From contig BCJC01000003.1 of the NCBI GenBank assembly GCA_001600175.1, positions 310,001 through 374,000 on the forward strand: a stretch of 64,000 nucleotides of DNA, in the 5' to 3' direction. The position numbers were made by a program, and so were the translations under genes. The notes below the pieces were generated by a model. It did not search any database and was not told the origin of the DNA. It saw only the letters and a program-made list of their open reading frames with translations. The stretch is from Erythrobasidium yunnanense (Eukaryota; Basidiomycota; Cystobasidiomycetes; Erythrobasidiales; Erythrobasidiaceae). Of the stretch, positions 1-9,426 are shown in pieces; position 1 is the stretch's first letter, and every line of letters starts with the position of its first letter.

Positions 1-144
1 TCTACGTGTAGCGCTATCCGTTCCCTTTCCTCGCCTCATCGGCGTTGGAATTACCGTCCCGGACATCGATTTGTAGCAAATCGCTTTCGAAGTATACGTT
101 GGGATGTATGGAGAGTGTAAGACGGTTGAAATGTCATTGCTAAT

Positions 145-963
145 TTAAGCGGATATCGGCGCGATGCGTTCGCTGTTGAAGATGACGACGTTGCCTGCGC
201 CTGCAATATTAGCGGCATCTGTTGCCTTCTGCTTGCGCGAGAACTAGAAGAAGACAGTATAGCATCAGGCTAATTTCCTTCTGTGCCAGATGAGCACATC
301 GTACCAAGTCTCTGATTCTTGCCAACTTGCCTCGAGGCGGGGTGGACTGCTGCCGCCCACGAAGCATACCCCTGACTATTGCATGATGCTGTGCTCTGCG
401 GTCCAAGCCTTCAAGATTGCTCTTCGCAGTCTCGAAGAAGAGCTCCAATACTCGAATGGTATCTTCGGGCAGGTTACGTTGGAACTCTGGCATCAACAGG
501 TCGAGGTATTGTCCTATACCTTTCCATCTGCAGTAATCCCACTCGAAATCCTCCCAGCTCTCCAGAATGACCGCGGCTGTCCAAGGTGCCAGAGGCTCGA
601 ACAACGCAGCCAGCGCTCCTTCGAACTTCAGATAATTGGCCGCGTCGAGAGCCGGCATACTCGTTTCCAGAACACTTATGATGACTTGCTGCCAAGTACT
701 GGGCGCTCAGCTTCCTGCTCCGACCTTATTAAGGCTGCACCAGCACTCACAACGCTGCTTTCAGGTGGAACCGGATCCGCCAGGAAAGCAATTGAGCGTA
801 CCAGTCGAAAGAGCTCGATAGGGCTCTGCTCTGGTTTGTTTGCAACGTCCTCCCATGTTTGCGGTTCTCGCTCCAACCATGCTGGACAAGGATACACGAA
901 CTCGGGGCCTGGTACGATGCGATTGCGCGGCTTGGGACTGCGACTTGCGATAGGAGCATACAT
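145..963 (-). CDS. LERSIAF/PWxA family protein, copy 1
   Basis: I do not recognise this family; it is defined here by comparing copies within the window. The model has three exons (963-751, 688-305, 243-145) and encodes 231 residues. Both introns (62 and 61 nt) are phase 0 with good donors. Exon 1 carries VPGPEFVYPC, a WLER segment and LVRSIAF near its end. Exon 2 carries LFEPLAPWTAAV, then W-x-YC and a run of amphipathic helix-like sequence. Exon 3 gives a polar tail containing GNVVIF, matched by GDVTIF in copy 2, which supports the splice. No signal peptide or membrane segment is visible. Copy 2 lies 165 bp upstream in the same orientation and is the closest relative by eye. Function unknown. 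Confidence 0.72.
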
Positions 964-1128
964 TGTGCTAATTACTCATAAAGAAGGATTCTCAGATCAT
1001 GGAGCAAAAAGCTGGAAGCTAGCGTCTTATATCGGTTGGCCCGTCTGACAGTAAACACAAGATTACGGGTCAGGGGCTACTCAGTTCGCATTGACAGTGT
1101 CTTCGGTAGCTGTCATCCCTGATTACGT

Positions 1129-1946
1129 CTACGCCTGTTCAGAAAAGATGGTAACGTCGCCGATCTTTGCGACCTTTCCTTGTTCGTTCACGACCGGCTT
1201 GCGTCTTCGTAGTACCTAGATATGTAATGTAATGCTCAGGATATTGTTTCTGCGCCGAAAGATCAAGTCGTCGTACCTTATCCTTGAAACGACTCAATCT
1301 TTGTGATAGAGTAATTCGCGGCGCAGCGTGCATCTGGAGCTGCTCCTTCGCCTTGCGGGCCTTGATATCAGCAGCCAGATCGGCAAGGACATCACCACTC
1401 TGCAGACGCTCTTTTGCGCGATCCAGATCGTCCGAAAGAACACGACTGTCGCTCTCAGGCAGCAGACGCAGGATATCTGGCATTACGATGTGGAGATATC
1501 GAGCCAGGCCCTTCATCAAGCAGTACTGCCAATCCTCTCTGTCCGAGCTGTCCATGACGATGGCCGCTGTCCATGGCCCCAAAGGTTCGAAAAGTGCACG
1601 CAATGCTTCGTCAAAATGCTCGTAGCTGGAGACATCGAGTGCTGGCGTGCTCCGTTGTACGATGTGGCTGACGAGATCCTGTAAAGTATCTGCTCAGGCT
1701 TTTCTCTCGTCTTGGTGCTCGCGGTCCACCTACAATGTCGTTTCTGTCTGGAACTGCGCTCGACAAAAACGCTATCGATCTTTCCAACCGAAACAGCTCT
1801 TTTCCAACCTGCTGCAGCTTGCTGTCGGCGTCCTCCCAGGATTGAGGTGTGCGCTCCAGCCATGCTCGGCAAGGATAGACGAATTCTGGTCCTGGCACAA
1901 TACGGTTCGCAGGCCTGGGATTGCGGTCTCCAAACTCGTTTGACAT
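1129..1946 (-). CDS. LERSIAF/PWxA family protein, copy 2
   Basis: This is a second member of the unrecognised family, with exons 1946-1734, 1678-1277 and 1215-1129 (233 residues). Exon 1 has 71 codons, exactly as in copy 1, and shares VPGPEFVYPC and a full LERSIAF. Exon 2 carries LFEPLGPWTAAIV followed by W-x-YC. The second intron is 61 nt, as in copy 1. The short third exon encodes a basic stretch (RRRKP) and then GDVTIF. ATG 1946 was chosen because it gives the same exon 1 length as copy 1; an in-frame upstream ATG is possible. The gene is head-to-head with a helical gene beginning at 2161, with 214 bp between start codons. No known domain is apparent. Confidence 0.72.
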
Positions 1947-2160
1947 GCTGGATGAAAGTATGCTTCGACGTATCGGAATCTGCATAAGCGGGAGAGCAAT
2001 GCTTACAGACGTCTGCCGCACGGGCTTCGGATGGCGGCCGACGACAGGTTCCGAGAGGCGTATACTTTGACTAGAGACGAGGCGTCGAGGAGCGCAAATG
2101 CTCTGCTCGTATGCCTGGCGCATCTCAGCCTTCTCTTCTCTTCAACAATCGACGACCACA

Positions 2161-3445
2161 ATGTCTGATCCTCTCGGCGTAGCTGGCGAAATCGTGGGCG
2201 GCTTGAGATCATGGTGGCATGAGGTACTGAACGAGAAGGTCATCGCTCCACTTCTGCGCACGGAAGTCATTCTGCACGTAGGCCACACCATTGTCCGTGT
2301 TGGCCATCATCGCTGAACTCAAACACCAGCTGAGCGACCTGCAACGAACGCGACAACATGCGGATCTAATTCTGCAAGCGTTACTGAAAGTACTTCGGCG
2401 AACCCCGACACTACAAAACGCTGTGGAGTGGCACATGGCACCGCATGCGATTGCCCGCCAATTTATAGACGAACGTCTTGGCTTTCCGGATCTTAAACCC
2501 TCCCCGACCATTCAGAAGCTCTCGATGCACACTGGCAAATCTTCCTTCTCGATCAGAGCTCTAAATTTCCTCGGCACCGCCTCTCATGTCACCAGACAAA
2601 TCAGCGAAGCTGCGGCGGACGCGCCAGAAACGCTAGCGACCCAGTTTGAGAAGTACATCAACAACGTAAAGCTGGCTTGTTCGCAGTTAAAAGTTGCAAA
2701 CACCGGTATCCTGGACCAATATTACGCGATGACTTTTATTGAACTTCCTTTGGAATCCATGCATGCCAACAGAATGCTATTGAGCACCGTGCCTACTTCC
2801 AGTGGTGCAGTACCGGACTTTCCGTTCCATGGACAGTACACAGGTCAGCGCCATAATCACGTCCCAAACTTCCAAGTCCTGGGACCCTCCAACGGTAAGG
2901 TTGTTTGTTGTCTCTTCGCCAGCCGTGCCGTCTGACACCTGAGCTGTACAGAACAATCAAGACGCATAGACACAACTCTGGAAGAAGGCATGGCGTCGAT
3001 TGACCTGGGTCAATCAACTTCCCGCACTGCAAAGGACCCGACTCTTGATCGCGTGCGCGCCGTAGTGGAAGCCGATCTGTCAGAACAGCACAGAACCAGC
3101 ACTGGGTGCGCCCCTTCAGCAGGCCACCCCGCTGCAGCTCGCGCGTCTGCGGATGCTCCTCGTCGAGCGTCATCGTCAACAGGTATTTCGACCTCTCTTC
3201 GATGCTTTGGCAAGTCTTTAAGTGATCAAATTTCAGGAAAGTGTGGATGTGCGCACACTTCTGGAGAAGCCTACGAGCTGAACAATGAGCCCGTGCAAGG
3301 TTTCTCTGGAGGATGGGTCGACGAGGAACGAAGCGCCGGCCAAGCTAGCAGGTCTAGAGGCACTCGTCGCAGAAACGGAAACAGGCGTGGCAGAAGAGCC
3401 GCTTCAAGAGGTTCGATCAACCACACTGGCGCTAGTGCACAATGA
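2161..3445 (+). CDS. Unrecognised helical protein, 3' end uncertain
   Basis: The first exons are well supported: 2161-2223, 2282-2894 and a third from 2952, joined by a 58-nt phase-0 intron and a 57-nt intron. The product begins MSDPLGVAGEIVGGLRSWW and is rich in predicted amphipathic helix, with no membrane segment. After about 3100 the most coding-like stretches lie in different frames: LARLRMLLVERHRQQ near 3140-3180, and an acidic helical stretch from 3285 to 3518. The end given here (3445) is only one possible model through a 57-nt intron near 3182-3236. Either the splicing is more complex or the 3' end is decaying. The helical LLVERH stretch faintly resembles part of the 24279-25168 gene, which also stands head-to-head with a family member. 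Function unknown. Confidence 0.5.
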
Positions 3446-3692
3446 GCGTCTCTGTCGTAGCCGTTCAATGGCGTTCAGGATTATGTTTTCGCTGATCGTA
3501 TACCCGAAGCTCGCTTAGAACATTTAAATCAACCCCTCCCTCTGTCCGCGCGATAGTCGCCGCAGTTAGCATGTCTTAGACTTGTTCTGTCAGTATTGAT
3601 GCGACTCAGTGTGTCGTCGTATTATAGATTTCTGCTAGGAAAGCTCTAGATATCTCAGGATGCGATATACGATATACAGGGTCAAAGCAGAC

Positions 3693-4438
3693 CTATCGCG
3701 TTGAAGGCTTGTTTGAGCGGGAGAGCTTTGATCCACGACCACCATGCATCATCAGCATGTTTCCGTTGATCTCTCGAAAATGTATTAACTCACCCGCCGT
3801 TTCAGGGCAGCCAGGCACCCGCCAGGCTTTCTTCCAGACGGACTGGAAGCTTGCTTGTACGCCCAGACTATGGCCTGTGCCTCTGCAAACTCTATCCAGC
3901 CTGCTGCGTTCTCCTCGTACATACGCAATATGCCTGCTTCTTGCTCTGGAAGACGAGACCAAATTTCGGGCGACAGGCACGCCAACAGTTGCAGCATGGC
4001 TTGCTCTATCCTATACTTCCAGACAAGCTCCTGCTTCCAGTTGACGACAACACTAGCGCTCCATGGTGTCAAGGCCTTGAAGGTCGCGGACAGAGCTTGA
4101 TCGATTGCGGGCATGTTGCTATCATCGACGTTAGAACGCAAGACGTTGAGGACATACTTCAGCCTATCCTGAATACCCAGAAGTCTCAGTAAAGATGGTT
4201 CGTGGCCATGGCGATGCGTCACGACACATACGGTATCGCACACACACCACTCGCCGTTGATGAAGGCTATCGACCGCTCCAGCCTGGCGAGCTCACTTGA
4301 AGCCTCCCAGATTCTGGACCTCGCTTCGTTGACAGATTGAGCTGGACAACTTGGCCAGTTGCTGCCGGGTCGCACCCAATTCTCCTGCTCTGGCTTCAGG
4401 CTGACAGGAGCGACTAGCCATACTTCTGTCTTATCCAT
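3693..4438 (-). CDS. LERSIAF/PWxA family protein, copy 3
   Basis: Third family member, exons 4438-4232, 4168-3794 and 3725-3693 (204 residues). The product starts MDKTEVW, has WVRPGSNWP, LARLERSIAFINGEW at the end of exon 1 and KALTPWSASVV in exon 2. The last exon encodes LSRSNKPSTR, almost the same tail as copy 5 (LSRSNKPSS), which fixes the second splice. The first intron (63 nt) has no stop and is a multiple of three, so an unspliced message would still be open. The gene is tandemly arranged with copy 4, its closest relative by eye: both exon 1s are 69 codons long. Function unknown. Confidence 0.75.
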
Positions 4439-4440
4439 AC

Positions 4441-4860
4441 TACGACAGTGGAAGAGACAGATGAAGCAGAAACAAAGTCGCGCAAGAGGCAACCACAAAA
4501 TTTTACGATCCGAATCGCACCTGCATTCTCCGCACCAGCAAGCCTTCGCGATATCGGAAACCCTACGCACGCAACCGAGATCTTTGCAAGTACAATACTC
4601 TTGCTTCGAGGCTACTCTTCATCAGGAATTAGCCGACTCTCTTTTTTCTGGTGACTCCTGAATCAACGAATATGGCAAGAACACACGCTTGGGAAAACGC
4701 ACTCTTCGAGATCGAGATTACCAAGCTCAAGATCAAGGTAGACGGCGAGCGACCGACTAGAGAAGAGCTAAGTACTGAGCTATCTCTCAGCTGTTAACGC
4801 TAAATCATGTCATGATAGGCTGCGAGGATGATCAAACATGGCCAGCGATCATCTCACAAA
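4441..4860. repeat. Upstream segment duplicated with copies 3 and 4 (copy a)
   Basis: This segment upstream of copy 3 is clearly related to 5977-6400 upstream of copy 4. Shared blocks occur in the same order, for example the stretch around AAGCCTTCGCGA, the one around AGCCGACT, GTAGACGGC with AGAGAAGAGCTA, and CATGTCATGATAGGCT. It shows that the duplication copied gene plus upstream DNA as one unit. On the plus strand it holds a small open frame (4672-4797) with a coiled-coil-like stretch that is less open in the other copy. Confidence 0.7.
4672..4797 (+). pseudogene. Small open frame, possible relic exon
   Basis: A 41-codon frame starting MARTHAWENALFEIEI with a lysine/glutamate-rich helix. 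The matching place in the second duplicate (about 6230-6330) keeps the VDG and REEL residues but not an open frame from the same start. Conserved codons beyond a possible GTACTG/GTACCA donor continue with HVMIG in both duplicates. This looks like the first exon of an old gene that was copied together with the family member. It could also be chance coding in conserved upstream DNA. Confidence 0.3.
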
Positions 4861-5232
4861 TAATAGTATGATCCCGTCCCCACCGGTGAGCCTTGTCAGA
4901 ACAATAGACATTCGACTCGTCGCTAATTGTGGTTGTCTGTCAAAGTCGGCGTGAGCGATGATGTGATGGCCACCGGTCATGCTGTTTGGAGTAACGAAAG
5001 CATCGTGCCTACTGCATGAGAAGGTCTGGCTGTCTTTTGACTGGGAAGTAGCTATACGCTACGGTCATGGCTGGAGAAAATGCAGAAACACGATATCGGT
5101 GATCACTTTTAAGTTATCTCACTACAATCAGGCAATACTCGAGCAGTTGATGTCCTGCATAATTATTCATGGTCAATACTGGTGTCGCTTGACTGTCGCA
5201 ATCTTGATTGTAACGAAAAGGCGCGCGGTCGT
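4861..5232. other. Intergenic stretch, nothing recognised
   Basis: Between the upstream segment of copy 3 and the stop codon of copy 4 I see no supported gene. An 85-codon open frame (4979-5236, plus) has no family resemblance or intron structure and is probably chance. Confidence 0.5.
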
Positions 5233-5976
5233 TTAGACGTTGTTCAAAGATCGTTTGCTCGTAACCTGTACGATAGACATGCATGTGTAAGAGGAGACCT
5301 AGTCAGAACAGAATTGTTCAGAATACCTGACGTTTGACCTTGGCTATCGCACGCCTCAGCTTGCTACTAGACGGCTTGAGTGCCATCTGCTCCCGCTCCC
5401 AGATGCTAGCTTCCAACTCTGTTATCCTGACCTTCCTTTCTGCGCTTCGCTGATACGAGCGCAAGATCTTTGCTTTATCCCCTGGAATCTGAGCCCAGTG
5501 CTCGGAGCTGAGACAAGCCAGCAGTCGCAGCAAAGTTTCTTCTACTCTGCATTTCCAAATAAGCTCTTGCTGGAAGCTCTCCACAATCCTTGCAGCCCAT
5601 GGTGTCAAGGCTTCAAAGCTATCAGCCAGGGCCTGGTCGATTTGACGGAAGTTGTTGGCGTCGACAACCTGACGAAGGGCTTCAAGAACATCGCTTAGCT
5701 TCTCCTGTGCATCCAAGCAACTTAGTCAAGCTACAGGGGTTCGTCTTGAAGTGACATCATGCAACTTACGGTGTCAAAAACGACCCACTCGCCGTTTACG
5801 AAGGCTATCGACCGCTCCAACCTGGCAAGCTCGCATGCGCCCTTGAAGATTCTGGCTCTCGTTTCTATGACAGTTTGAGCTGGACTTGCAGGCCAATCGC
5901 TTCCCGGGCGTATGAATCCCGGTTCTGGCTTTAGGATAGCTCTGGGCATTGTGAACCAAAGATCAAGCTTGTCCAT
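5233..5976 (-). CDS. LERSIAF/PWxA family protein, copy 4
   Basis: Fourth family member, exons 5976-5770, 5704-5327 and 5265-5233 (205 residues). The product begins MDKLDLWF, contains FIRPGSDWPASPAQTV, then LARLERSIAFVNGEW, and EALTPWAARIV in exon 2 followed by IWKCRVEE. Both introns are phase 0 (65 and 61 nt; donors GTAAGT and GTATTC). The short third exon encodes a basic tail containing SKRS. Exon 1 is exactly as long as in copy 3, and the upstream 400 bp are also shared, so copies 3 and 4 are a tandem duplication. Function unknown. Confidence 0.75.
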
Positions 5977-6400
5977 ATCTCGAACTTATGTGGAGTAAAG
6001 AAGAGACAGATGGCACGAAGCAGAAATACCGTCGCGAAGAGGCGATCACGATTGTTGCGATTTGAACTGCACCATTCTCCACATTGGCAAGCCTTCGCGA
6101 GTTCGGCAGCCCTACATGTATATACGCAAGCGAGATCCTTGCGATCACGACTCTCTACTCTCAAAGCTACTCTTCTTCAGCAATAAGCCGACTTGCATTC
6201 TCTGGTGTCTTCAGAAATCGATCAATATGCCCGCAGCATAAGAATGTATCCTTCGAGGACGAGCTTACCAGTCTCTAGATCATGGTAGACGGCAAACACC
6301 TCAATAGAGAAGAGCTAGGTACCAAGTCATTCGTTCGCTTTTGAAGCTGGACCATGTCATGATAGGCTCCGAGCATGATCAGACACTACGCAAAGAAGAC
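5977..6400. repeat. Upstream segment duplicated with copies 3 and 4 (copy b)
   Basis: Second copy of the segment described at 4441-4860, in the same position relative to its family gene. Substitutions and small length changes are frequent, so the duplication is not recent. Confidence 0.7.
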
Positions 6401-6765
6401 AATGATACGCTATCACTGAGGTACTCAAAGTACAGCTGAAAGTGTTGGAGTTGGCCGAGAAGATCAAGAAGGATGCCTATCTATACAGCCGCCACGGAAC
6501 CTGCTACAATGCACCTATACCTTCACGCACTCTTTTGTTTCGCAAGACTGTGTCCAACTGGCAACCGTCAAATCGGACGTCGAGTCATCGACAAGTCGAC
6601 CGCTGAAACCGAACACGATCAGGCAGCACCTGGCATTGGTCGGGAGCGTTACGACAAATTTGCAAGCTCGACATCAGCAAGTTTCAGAGGCTCAGGCTTT
6701 ACTCCCTGCAGAATGAGGGTGAGTTCAATGAAATTCAAAGGCTTGCTTGCGCTAATGCTAAACAT
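6401..6765 (+). pseudogene. Coding-like relic of an unrecognised gene
   Basis: From about 6420 the plus strand reads as helical protein (KVLELAEKIKKDAYLYSRHG and onward) and again near 6660-6760, but stops and frame changes interrupt it and no start is clear. It may be the 3' continuation of the relic exon upstream of copy 4. I cannot assign a family, and a functional spliced gene is not excluded. Confidence 0.3.
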
Positions 6766-7833
6766 CTACAGCGAATCCTCCCCACGGCTCTCCTTCTCAA
6801 ACATCCTCTCATATTCCATCCTCTCTCTTTCCTTCTCCGCTCTTCTCCTCCGCTCATACTGCTCTCGACTCTGTCCGGCTCCCGACATCAAGCCAAATTC
6901 GTTCGCAGTTGGGTCGCTGCTAGAAGAGCTAGATGTATTGCTCATCTGTTGTCGTGCGTTCGTTTGTCGTATCTGTTCCCATGCTGAATCACGCTGATCA
7001 CGTACACCTCGCAGTTCCTCCCATCTCGTCCGCTTGGGTGGCCCGCCTGGATATTATGTCTGTCAGGACAGATACTTTAGATATGAGCAGCTATTAGACT
7101 CACTTTGGTCTCTCCTTTGCGTTGGATTAGCAGGATCAGGGACATCAGATGCGGAAACAAAGCCACTCTCGTTCACGCTATTCCTAGGCTCATTACCCAA
7201 TTCTTTAGCGAAACTACTATCTCCCCATGCCCTGTTCTGAGGCTGCGAGTCTGGAGGCTGAGACGTGTCCCGCTCGAAATGTCTGTTCAATCTTGAATTC
7301 TCGCCAGAATCTGCGTTCTTATCGCCGTAGAAATTGGTAAAGTCGCTTTGGTTCACTTGCTCAGGCGGTCTTTGTCCTTGCAACTTCCTTTTTTGTCGAT
7401 CTGTAAGAATCGCCGCTTCGCTAGCTTGAGACTGCGGTCCAGGCATTCCGAAGGCGTCTCTTGTAATACCTGAATCACCTAGCAGGCCGTCGTTCCGATT
7501 ACCAGCCGGACCTGCTCCATTCGCCGCCTGATAGTTGTCCATCACATCCTTCTGGACCTTCTTCATCACTTTCTCTATACTCTCGTAGTTTCCCTCGCGA
7601 TGTAGGATCTTCGCGCTCTGGCGCATCCCTATCACGAAGCCGACAGACTGACCCAGTAGAACGCCTCCTGCACTGAAAGCTATAGTCTTCAGTGTCTGGC
7701 CAAAGCGATCTCGAACGGCATCGTGATCTGGGCCATTCCGAAAGCCATTCGGGAACAGTTTTGGAAGCTTCGACCACCGAGTCGGGTGATAGCGTCCTCT
7801 GAGTGCTAGTAAGATACCCAGACCGCCTAGCAT
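6766..7833 (-). CDS. Small membrane-associated protein of unknown function
   Basis: Two coding exons, 7833-7104 and 7046-6766, joined by a 57-nt GTGAGT intron. A possible 5'UTR intron ends just before the ATG. The N-terminus is hydrophobic (MLGGLGILLALRG). A second hydrophobic segment at roughly residues 50-70 (TIAFSAGGVLLGQSVGFVIG) is followed by a basic helix (MRQSAKILHREG). The rest is polar and low in complexity, and the C-terminus is a charged helix rich in Arg and Glu. The layout resembles small mitochondrial or ER membrane proteins, but I do not recognise the family. Confidence 0.6.
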
Positions 7834-8568
7834 ACTGCATCAGTCGATATTCGTCGAAGCTGGAGTCAGCTAGGGCGGACTACTCACTACCGAGCACAGT
7901 CCTAGCGGCGGTACAGCTTTTAATAGATTTATCTATGTAGAGCCAGATTATATTGCTCACCCTGTATTATCGTCAAAGTAAGTTCGGTCAAGGCAAACAG
8001 AAGCAGCGCGCCTTACCGAAAGCTGAGTAGCGAATAAAGATCGCAGAGGCCTGCCAATTGAGGTGAAGGGTACCATAAGAAAGACGAGGCACGCAGAGAA
8101 CGGAAGTGAGGAGTGTTCGAGCATATGTCGTAATTAGTCGACTTTCATGCTTCCTTCGGGCAGTCGCCGCTGCTTACGTGCTTTATAGCTTCTCTATCTG
8201 TACTTGAGAGCTCTCCTAGATCTTTCTTGATGATTTCGCGCAGAATCTAAACGGGTACCGGATTGCCGATCCAGCAGCGTCAGCTTTCGCGAAGCACCTT
8301 GCAGATTGGACAGGAATGGCATGAGGGTCCTTCTGTAGACATACACCAGGGCCATTCTCGTACGTTCCAGGCGGGCGCTGATTCATTCTTCAGAGAAATC
8401 AGGAAAAGAGCAAGGTCAAGAAGCTGTCAACTCGTTCGAAAAGCCGAAATCACCTCAAACTGCGTGAGGGTCACTACTATTTGATGGCAATATGGATCAT
8501 TGAACCTGCTATGCTCCTGCTCCTGCCTTCTGCGCGATTTTGCCTGCTCCTCCTCAGTCGCCCTGTAG
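7834..8568. other. Intergenic region between divergent genes
   Basis: This separates the divergent membrane-protein gene and LSM1. It should hold both promoters and the probable 5'UTR intron of the minus-strand gene. I see no supported coding region; a short open frame at 8263-8484 has no other support. Confidence 0.5.
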
Positions 8569-9184
8569 ATGGACGTCGCTTCCAACGCGGCCTTTACGAC
8601 TTCTGGCGCGCTCGTCGATACTGTTGACAGTCAGTCGTGGCTTATGCTGGCAAGCTGGCCTTCATCCTAGACTGACGCTGGCTCGCTCTCCAACCGCTAG
8701 AGAAAGTCATTGTCGTGCTGCGAGATGGCAAGAAGCTTATAGGCGTACTGCGGTCCTATGATCAATATGGTGAGATGCTCTCTTATACGTACATGTTGGG
8801 CTGGCGCTAAAGAGTCTTGTCTGATGGGCAGCCAACCTCGTTCTGATGGACACGGTCGAACGCATACAAGCGGGCAATGTGTACGCCGATGTACCAAGAG
8901 GACTTTTTCTCATACGAGGCGAGAATGTAGTATTACTGGGTGAAATCGTGCGCAGACCACAACATCCCAATATTTCTATCTGTGCTGACTTCGTATCGGT
9001 ACAGGACCTCGATCTTGAAGATACACCACTCCCTTGGATGAAAGAAGTGTCTCCTGAAGAAGCTCTTGTGGCAGCTAAAGATGAAGAGGATGCGAAACGG
9101 ATAGCTCAACGCCGTAAAGACGAAGTTCTGCATGCTGTCCGAGGTTTCTCAAGCGAGGGTCAAGAATACGATGCTTACGGCTAA
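8569..9184 (+). CDS. LSM1: LSM1, Sm-like protein of the mRNA decay ring
   Basis: Four exons (8569-8629, 8701-8769, 8832-8947, 9005-9184) encode 141 residues. Lsm1 replaces Lsm8 in the cytoplasmic Lsm1-7 ring, which binds the 3' end of deadenylated mRNA and promotes decapping with Pat1. The Sm fold is complete. Sm1 reads [20 protein letters not shown] and continues [10 protein letters not shown]; Sm2 has [18 protein letters not shown]. The IRGENV form and the N-terminal [10 protein letters not shown], as well as the C-terminal helix rich in acidic and basic residues, favour Lsm1 over Lsm8. Length is normal for fungal Lsm1. Confidence 0.93.
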
Positions 9185-9426
9185 GATTACGTGCAAGTGA
9201 GAGAATCGTATAGTCTACCCAAGCCTGTCTTTATTCATTCGCGACACGGCTCTGGGAGTTTCGGTAGGCAGGATAGATGTACTCATCTTGAGCTGCAACG
9301 ATTGTGATTACTACGTTTAGAAGTGATACTTGACTGTCCTCGCCCATCTCAATTGTTCTTCAAGCTTTCGACCATGACCACCCTTGCTTTTCTAACAAGT
9401 ATGCGGTCTTCCTGACCCGCCCAGCC

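Noticed and set aside
290-1048. Long plus-strand open frame of 252 codons
   Set aside because: It is antisense to the three-exon copy 1, whose splice sites and family resemblance are much better evidence.
2161-3445. Firm homology between the two helical partner genes
   Set aside because: The similarity is limited to weak helical resemblance around LLVERH and EEHYRALL; I cannot exclude composition effects without an alignment score.
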